Source of the DNA: JAIBBG01 sp031417525
Lineage (GTDB): Bacteria > Bacteroidota > Bacteroidia > Flavobacteriales_D > Sanyastnellaceae
Assembly: GCA_031417525.1 (NCBI GenBank)
Contig: JANOVT010000155.1
Coordinates: forward strand, 1 to 10,228
Direction of reading: 5' to 3'
Length of the DNA stretch: 10,228 bases
Below are positions 5,221 to 10,228 of the stretch, piece by piece (within the stretch, counting starts at the first letter, position 1; every line of letters begins with the position of its first letter). The notes beneath the pieces were generated by a model, which saw only the letters and a list, made by a program, of their open reading frames with translations, was not told where the DNA came from and did not search any database. The translations under genes were made by a program, and so were the position numbers.

Positions 5221-7239
5221 TTATTTGGTTACGTTCATTTTTTGAGTGAACAAATGTTCACCGTCGATCACGAGGTTCACCATGTAGTTTCCTACCGAAA
5301 GATTTGAAACATCGAATGAATAGTTATTGCTACCACTCATCTGTCCGATGTTTTTGAAATCCATCAATTTACCGGTGACATCACGAACTTCATAAGCAAC
5401 GTAATGAGGACCCTGCAAAGAAAACTTCAGATTTGCAGTGTTTACCACTGGATTTGGATTGATTTGGAATGACTCAAGTCCAGCGATTTTGCTAAGTTCT
5501 TCTACAGATGTAAGATCAGCAAGTGCCAGACGGATAGCTGGAGTAAAATCAGTTAATGATCCCAATCCGAAGAACCAGATGAATTCCCCTTCAGTAGTCT
5601 CCGCCCAGGTACCGGTTGAAAAGTCAGCATCGTTTTCAATTCGGGCTTGAACAGCAAGCCTATAAGCACCTTCATCGATTGTCTGAATTCCAACGAAATA
5701 AAGATTCGCTTCTTCCATGTCTGAAGTCGTTTCAAAAGGAATATAAATAGGGAATGATTGAACTTGATTTGGCGTCCATGCAGGTAATACATCGTATTCT
5801 CCACCTGTTACAAATTCTGCGTCCGTCAGGTTGTAGTCATCACCCTGCTTCATCAAAAGCACGGTAATTGGCGTTGCATCTGTCGTCAGGTTGTCAAATC
5901 GAACTGTCAGTCCGTAGGCAGTTGATCCTGGGTTGTAGCAAGTGAGGTAGCTACCGAATCCGGTTGGTGGATAAGGATCTGTTGCTGTTCCTGTTCCCGC
6001 GATTGGCTCCATCTGTGAGTTCAATTGACCAGGTGTTGGATCATCATGGCCGTATTCGTAGTCTGTTACAAAAAACTTACGAGTGATGGTGTTGTTTGCG
6101 GGAGTATCATCTGTTTCTGGTGATGACAATGTTGTGCGGGCATAGTAAGTGCCAATAACCGTTGGAGTCCATCCTGTCTCGATATAAAGAGTGTCATAAG
6201 GATCTGTTGGATCTGGAAGAAGTGAGTTGGGAAGTACTTCGAGGTCTTCTGACCAGCTGCCTATAACTGCCTGAGTTGCATCCAAAATCTCAACTGTCAA
6301 TGTTGCATTGTGCGGGTTTGTGCCAATGTTAGAATAGACTGCTCCGATAGCCATACCATCCGGACGTGTTTGCTCCAATGGAATAACGCGGAATTCGAAA
6401 TCACCAGCAACATCACCTAGAGGCAGGTAAGAAAGAACCATGTCATTTTCAATGCTATTGGCCATGATACTTACATCATCAATTCCCCAGAAGTAGTGAG
6501 AATGTGTTGAGTTACCGTTTGGCTGCCAGGCGAAGCGGAACGTTACACTTGACTGATATGCCGCAGCTCCGGAAATATCAATCTGAGTGATGTATGGATT
6601 GTCAGAAGCGTCATTAGCACCGCCAGTGAAATCTGGAGCAGCGTCGAATACAAACCATGAATTTCCACCATCGTTGGATACTTCTACCCAAAGTGGCTTG
6701 GCATCAAAGCAGCAATAGCGAAATGTCTGCTCAAATTGAAGCACCGCGCTGGACGCTGAGCTCAAGTTGATTACTGGAGAAGTAAGATATCCGCTAACAT
6801 CTTCGGCAGGATTTGTCACTGGATCGATTTCACCACCTTGATAAAGGTCGCAGTCAAAAATAATCCAGCCGTTGTCTGCTGAAGTGGATTGAAGCCCGTC
6901 ACCATTGTTTATGTCAGAATAAGCGCCATTTGGACTATCTGCATCTGCTACCATCCAGATGGAATTGCCACCAGAATCTTCAAATGTCCAGAATCCAAAC
7001 GGGTTGTTTCCGTCAAAGCCATTGGCGAAATCTTCAGTGAAAAAGGCCGCTCCTCTTTCTAATGTGTTGTTCAGAATTCTATTAGCCTCACCTGCTTCTA
7101 TCGACATTCTTGTTTCGTCGTTTGTCGCTTTGCGAGGAGTGTGCTTTGTCAAGTTGTCACCATTGACATACTGTTTGTTCTGGGAGCTGGCTATGAGTGC
7201 TGCCGACAACCCGAAAAGGAGAGTAAAAATTCTTTTCAT
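5221..7239 (-). CDS. T9SS-secreted protein with MAM-like and sorting domains (672 aa)
   Basis: A large extracellular protein exported by Sec and then the type IX system. Residues 1-20 are the signal peptide (MKRIFTLLFGLSAALIASSQ). About 65-260 is a MAM-like or lectin-like jelly-roll: EDFANGFD near its start, WVEVSNDGGNSW in the middle, and WGIDDVSI (251-258) as the typical closing strand. About 265-395 looks like an Ig-like/CARDB-type module. About 430-575 is a further beta-rich module of unknown family. About 588-672 is the T9SS type A sorting domain: FQINPNPVVN, a VRDVTGKL strand, and NLSVGNYMVNLVIDG before a basic end. No catalytic motif is visible; adhesion or surface binding is an inference. 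I chose the ATG at 7239, which places the signal peptide at the N-terminus; a longer TTG reading from 7275 adds 12 residues of likely leader. C176 and C177 form a vicinal pair. The protein appears paralogous to its 639-aa neighbour. It is probably transcribed alone, between two terminators. Confidence 0.9.
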   Translation of the reverse strand: MKRIFTLLFGLSAALIASSQNKQYVNGDNLTKHTPRKATNDETRMSIEAGEANRILNNTLERGAAFFTEDFANGFDGNNPFGFWTFEDSGGNSIWMVADADSPNGAYSDINNGDGLQSTSADNGWIIFDCDLYQGGEIDPVTNPAEDVSGYLTSPVINLSSASSAVLQFEQTFRYCCFDAKPLWVEVSNDGGNSWFVFDAAPDFTGGANDASDNPYITQIDISGAAAYQSSVTFRFAWQPNGNSTHSHYFWGIDDVSIMANSIENDMVLSYLPLGDVAGDFEFRVIPLEQTRPDGMAIGAVYSNIGTNPHNATLTVEILDATQAVIGSWSEDLEVLPNSLLPDPTDPYDTLYIETGWTPTVIGTYYARTTLSSPETDDTPANNTITRKFFVTDYEYGHDDPTPGQLNSQMEPIAGTGTATDPYPPTGFGSYLTCYNPGSTAYGLTVRFDNLTTDATPITVLLMKQGDDYNLTDAEFVTGGEYDVLPAWTPNQVQSFPIYIPFETTSDMEEANLYFVGIQTIDEGAYRLAVQARIENDADFSTGTWAETTEGEFIWFFGLGSLTDFTPAIRLALADLTSVEELSKIAGLESFQINPNPVVNTANLKFSLQGPHYVAYEVRDVTGKLMDFKNIGQMSGSNNYSFDVSNLSVGNYMVNLVIDGEHLFTQKMNVTK

Positions 7240-7272
7240 TATGTGTAATTTGATTATTAAATAGTCCGAGGC

Positions 7273-7279
7273 CAAATTA
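7273..7279 (-). promoter_or_regulatory. Possible -7 box for the 672-aa T9SS gene
   Basis: The minus strand reads TAATTTG, one base shorter than the TAnnTTTG consensus, 34 bases upstream of the ATG and just downstream of the preceding gene's terminator. No convincing -33 element is seen. The case rests mainly on position: a promoter is needed here if the terminator works. Confidence 0.3.
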
Positions 7280-7312
7280 CACTGATAACTTGATTATCCC
7301 TACCATAAGCAC

Positions 7313-7343
7313 AAAAAAAGGGCTCCTTTAACAGAAGCCCTTT
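7313..7343 (-). terminator. Rho-independent terminator of the 639-aa T9SS gene
   Basis: An 8-bp stem (AAAGGGCT at 7317-7324 pairing with AGCCCTTT at 7336-7343), extended inward by two more pairs after one mismatch, lies about 22 bases past the stop codon. On the minus strand the stem runs into an unbroken stretch of seven T's, a classic intrinsic terminator. Confidence 0.9.
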
Positions 7344-7365
7344 CATTTGATTTATTTAAAGTCGA

Positions 7366-9285
7366 TTACTCAACGATCATTTTGCGCGTTGTGTTCATTC
7401 CACCTTCATTGATGGTATACAAATAAACACCTGGTGCATATCCTTCCAGATTCAACTCGTAAGTGAATTTACCAAATGAGCGGTTGCCCAAATCAATACT
7501 TTCTATCACCTGACCTGTAATACCCGTTACCGTAAGAACCACTTTAGTAGGTTTTTTAACTGAGTAAACAATCGTTGTGCGATCGCTTGCAGGGTTTGGC
7601 ATGTTCTGGTTCAGAGTAGCATTTGAGGTTCTTTCCTGAACGCCATCAAAGCAATACAAACTTGCGTCACAATCACCGAGCAGACGAACCATTGGTACAC
7701 CTGATGTGGCACCAAAAGCGTTTGCTGTAAAGTTCCATGAAGAAACCCATACATTACTTCCTGACACAGGTACACGCAATGAGTCTGAAGAAGTTACTGC
7801 TACCAGATACACGTGGTCAGCCAAAAGTTGAACCGGAGCAACGAAATTGATACAGGTGAAAATGTTGTCATTAACGCCATTCAACATTCCATCTGTTATT
7901 TCTATTTCTTCAGTTTCTGAATTGTTAACCACTTCAAATGTAGGTACACCAGTTTCATCCAGGCCCAGGAAGTCGTAAACCACTCCAGACAAAGAAGCCC
8001 CAACGACAGAACCGGCACCTACTGCAAATTGAATTGCGTGGAATGTCTGATCAGCATAAATATCGAAGAGGTTACCTGATAAGTCGCCTCCATCTGCAAG
8101 TAGCATGAAAGCCTGAGCACCGTCCTGATCACGTGCGTATACACACTCAGTCATTTCAAAACCAGTGTAGCCAACATTGTCTGTAAGATCCGTTTCGAGA
8201 CCATCAGAATCAGAGCCGGCTGTAGCAGTAATTGTGTAATTACCTACTGCATCAGGATAGTATTCTGAAACAACTGATAAAGTGTCTTTCGTTAGACTCT
8301 CAAGCACTTCATCCGGTGTTGATGTCCAGGTTCCAACGGATGTAACATTTTGGAATACTTCAATTTCAAGAGTCACATTGGTAAGATCATTAAATCCGTT
8401 ATTCGATGATACCGCGGTAGCATGAACAGCACTGGACTGAAGCAAAGGGATCATCGTATAATCCCAGAAACCCAATCCGAATGTTGCTTGATTCCAGTCG
8501 CCGATAACAGCTTTGTCCAAAGTGAGGCTGTATTCTTCGAGGTCGCCGATAACCACGTTGTCAACAGCAAAACCTGAAGCCCACTGACCTTCATCACTCC
8601 AGCTAAAACGGATGCGTACATCCGGAAGTGATGTGTATTCGAAAAGTGTGAATACTACAGTCTGCCAAACACCTTCTTCTACAGGAAGAAAGCCATCAGC
8701 ATCCAAAGGATATTGAAGATCGGTCCATGAAGCGCCGCCGTCTGATGATACAGATACGAACGCATCACCACCACCAAAATTTTGGTCGTGGTAAATGTCA
8801 AATGTTATTGCCGGGTAAATGGCAGATGCAAAACTGATAGATGGCGTTTCGAGAAAAATGTCGCCCATATCACAATCGCAAGGTGTAGCATCGTCGTTAG
8901 CTCCGGCAAATAGGTTTCCGGTGCCTGTTTCAACTACTGGCCAGTAACCACCGGCATTGGCAATTTCACTATTGATGATTTCAAAGGCAGGGCCTACGAA
9001 GTCATCTCCGGATGTTGCTGTGCCGTTTGTTTTGTCCACGTCCACTGTCGACCAGGTGTCTGGAAGGAGTGCAGGATATGGTCCTGTAACGGCTTCAAAG
9101 TTCTCTTCAAGAAACACAGTACGCATTCCAACTGAATGGTTGTTGTTTTCCACACGACGTGGAGTCATACGGTCTGTGTTCTCACGGGTTGGTTCATATT
9201 TCCGGCTGTAGTCTTTTACCGAGACTTGTGCCAGGAGACCAGAACCAATACAAATTGAAAATGCAAGTAAGTAGATTTTTTTCAT
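7366..9285 (-). CDS. T9SS-secreted protein with MAM-like and sorting domains (639 aa)
   Basis: A large extracellular protein with the same module order as its neighbour. Residues 1-20 are the signal peptide (MKKIYLLAFSICIGSGLLAQ). About 58-247 is a MAM-like or jelly-roll domain, with FVSVSSDGGASWTDL in the middle and FAVDNVVIGDLEEY at the end. About 250-380 is an Ig-like/CARDB-type module, with NVTLEIEVFQ and GNYTITATA strands. About 390-540 is a beta-rich module of unknown family. About 555-639 is the T9SS type A sorting domain: LNQNMPNPASDRTTIVYSV, VTGITGQVIESIDLG, and APGVYLYTI before MNTTRKMIVE. The N-PNP and PGVY-type signatures are very clear. The mature protein is acidic and rich in D, T, S and N, with cysteines at 136, 138, 381, 478, 539 and 545. 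No enzymatic motif is seen, so a surface-binding role is inference only. The ATG at 9285 is firm because it opens the signal peptide. It has its own promoter box and terminator. Confidence 0.92.
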   Translation of the reverse strand: MKKIYLLAFSICIGSGLLAQVSVKDYSRKYEPTRENTDRMTPRRVENNNHSVGMRTVFLEENFEAVTGPYPALLPDTWSTVDVDKTNGTATSGDDFVGPAFEIINSEIANAGGYWPVVETGTGNLFAGANDDATPCDCDMGDIFLETPSISFASAIYPAITFDIYHDQNFGGGDAFVSVSSDGGASWTDLQYPLDADGFLPVEEGVWQTVVFTLFEYTSLPDVRIRFSWSDEGQWASGFAVDNVVIGDLEEYSLTLDKAVIGDWNQATFGLGFWDYTMIPLLQSSAVHATAVSSNNGFNDLTNVTLEIEVFQNVTSVGTWTSTPDEVLESLTKDTLSVVSEYYPDAVGNYTITATAGSDSDGLETDLTDNVGYTGFEMTECVYARDQDGAQAFMLLADGGDLSGNLFDIYADQTFHAIQFAVGAGSVVGASLSGVVYDFLGLDETGVPTFEVVNNSETEEIEITDGMLNGVNDNIFTCINFVAPVQLLADHVYLVAVTSSDSLRVPVSGSNVWVSSWNFTANAFGATSGVPMVRLLGDCDASLYCFDGVQERTSNATLNQNMPNPASDRTTIVYSVKKPTKVVLTVTGITGQVIESIDLGNRSFGKFTYELNLEGYAPGVYLYTINEGGMNTTRKMIVE

Positions 9286-9323
9286 TTGATTGATGATTTT
9301 AAAAAGGTCAAAAAATTCGGCTG

Positions 9324-9331
9324 CAAATATA
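9324..9331 (-). promoter_or_regulatory. -7 promoter box for the 639-aa T9SS gene
   Basis: The minus strand reads TATATTTG, an exact TAnnTTTG match, 38 bases upstream of the ATG at 9285. Seventeen bases further upstream is TGG, one base off the TTG expected at -33. The 145-bp gap between tatC and this gene holds nothing else I can support, and no terminator for tatC is evident. Confidence 0.6.
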
Positions 9332-9430
9332 GAAAATTCTAATTGCCGCCAGTTTAGGATAATTCAAGGAAACCATGAACTAACCGCACCGCAAGATATA
9401 CAGCAGGTTTTGTTCTTACCCTAAAGATTT

Positions 9431-10228
9431 TTACAAAATTGTTTGATTTTTTTCTACGCGGGCGGCTATCAATATGCTGATCTCATAAAGAAGCAAAATA
9501 GGCAAGGCCACCAGCAATTGACTCGTGACATCCGGTGGCGTCAGCACGGCAGCGATGATCAAATTGACTACAAAGGCATGTTTTCGGTATTTTCTTAGAA
9601 AGGTTGCGGTTACCAGTCCGACTTTTGATAAAAAATACATGAGAATTGGAAGCTGAAAGATAAGCCCGGTGCCAAACACAAGTGAAGTAGTAAGTTTCAA
9701 ATACGAAAGCACCGTGGCGTTGTTTTCTACATCCGCGAATTGATAGTTGCCCAGAAATTGAATACTCAATGGCGCTAAAACGAAATAACCAAACACAACT
9801 CCGAGGAAAAAAAGAAGCGACACAAAAAAGACGATGCCATTCACTGCTTTGATTTCTCGTTCACGAAGTCCCGGGCGTATAAAACTCCAGAGCTGCCAGA
9901 AAACAAACGGAAACGCAAGGATGAGACCGCCCACCAGACATACCATCACATCCGCATTCATATTTCCACCCATGGTCGTGCTCTGAAGGGAAAAATTTGG
10001 TGGTTGCAGACAAAGTTCTTCACCCAATCCCATTTTATGTGACCACGCACAAAAGGCACGATAAGTAATAAAATCGGCTTTGCGGGGACCCATGATCACA
10101 TCGTTGATGACAAAATCATGAAAACAAATGATCAGTATGACTCCGGCTACAATGCCCAACACCGCCCGAAACAACCTCTTGCGAAGTTCTTCCAAATGTT
10201 CCAGAAATGACATGTCCTTTTTTTCTTC
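9431..10228 (-). CDS. tatC: Sec-independent translocase TatC, 5' end beyond the window
   Basis: An inner-membrane core subunit of the twin-arginine translocase, which recognises RR signal peptides and exports folded proteins. Numbered from the ATG at 10213 (260 aa), it shows HLEELRKRL at 6-14, about six membrane segments (near 13-32, 88-110, 124-147, 170-195, 210-225 and 230-250), FIRPGLREREI at 111-121, and the highly conserved LTPPDVTSQLLVALP at 224-238. The first periplasmic loop (about 33-87) is longer than in E. coli and has two cysteines (55 and 68). The frame stays open upstream of the ATG to the last base, reading EEKKD just before MSFLEHLEEL. Bacteroidota TatC proteins often have a short charged lead here, so the true start may lie outside the window. 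No tatA or tatB is seen downstream. Confidence 0.93.
   Translation of the reverse strand, partial: EEKKDMSFLEHLEELRKRLFRAVLGIVAGVILIICFHDFVINDVIMGPRKADFITYRAFCAWSHKMGLGEELCLQPPNFSLQSTTMGGNMNADVMVCLVGGLILAFPFVFWQLWSFIRPGLREREIKAVNGIVFFVSLLFFLGVVFGYFVLAPLSIQFLGNYQFADVENNATVLSYLKLTTSLVFGTGLIFQLPILMYFLSKVGLVTATFLRKYRKHAFVVNLIIAAVLTPPDVTSQLLVALPILLLYEISILIAARVEKNQTIL

Noticed and set aside
7240..7275. TTG start adding 12 residues to the 672-aa secreted protein
   Set aside because: It would place a non-basic stretch ahead of a textbook signal peptide that begins at the ATG at 7239, and the TTG lies in the possible -7 box.
9286..9430. Terminator or small gene between tatC and the 639-aa protein gene
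   Set aside because: Only weak, bulged pairing around 9382-9412 and no open frame with a credible start; only the promoter box is supported.

Overview
The window looks like chromosomal DNA from a member of the Bacteroidota, probably a Flavobacteriia-like lineage. The evidence is two large secreted proteins ending in type IX secretion (T9SS) type A sorting domains, promoter boxes of the TAnnTTTG kind, mostly weak or absent Shine-Dalgarno sequences, and a TatC with the HLEELR N-terminus. The genus cannot be fixed from the sequence. All eight genes lie on the minus strand, so transcription runs from the right edge to the left edge.

From right to left: (1) tatC (9431 to the edge), a Sec-independent translocase subunit whose frame is still open at the window boundary. 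(2) A 145-bp gap with a clear -7 box, then a 639-aa T9SS cargo protein (7366-9285) followed by a strong terminator. (3) A second T9SS cargo protein (5221-7239, 672 aa) with the same module order, apparently a diverged tandem paralogue, also closed by a strong terminator. (4) A tight five-gene cluster: ribF (FMN/FAD synthesis), a secreted leucine-rich-repeat protein, neuB-type sialic (nonulosonic) acid synthase, a DUF2971 protein and pepP-type Xaa-Pro aminopeptidase. Spacings in this cluster are -4, 44 (or -4), 12 and 17 bases, so it is probably one operon started from a -7 box that overlaps the ribF leader. (5) A 231-bp downstream region whose left half holds two copies of a palindromic, REP-like repeat; the first copy is cut by the window edge.

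The cluster mixes housekeeping enzymes (RibF, PepP) with cell-surface or accessory functions (LRR protein, NeuB, DUF2971). The DUF2971 gene is clearly richer in A+T than the genes on both sides and looks like a later insertion. ribF and the LRR gene appear to start with TTG. I see no CRISPR array, RNA gene, transposase or phage gene, and no strong case for a new multi-gene system. The most unusual points are the A+T-rich DUF2971 insertion, the lone neuB, the TTG-started coupled genes, the paralogous T9SS pair and the palindromic repeat.
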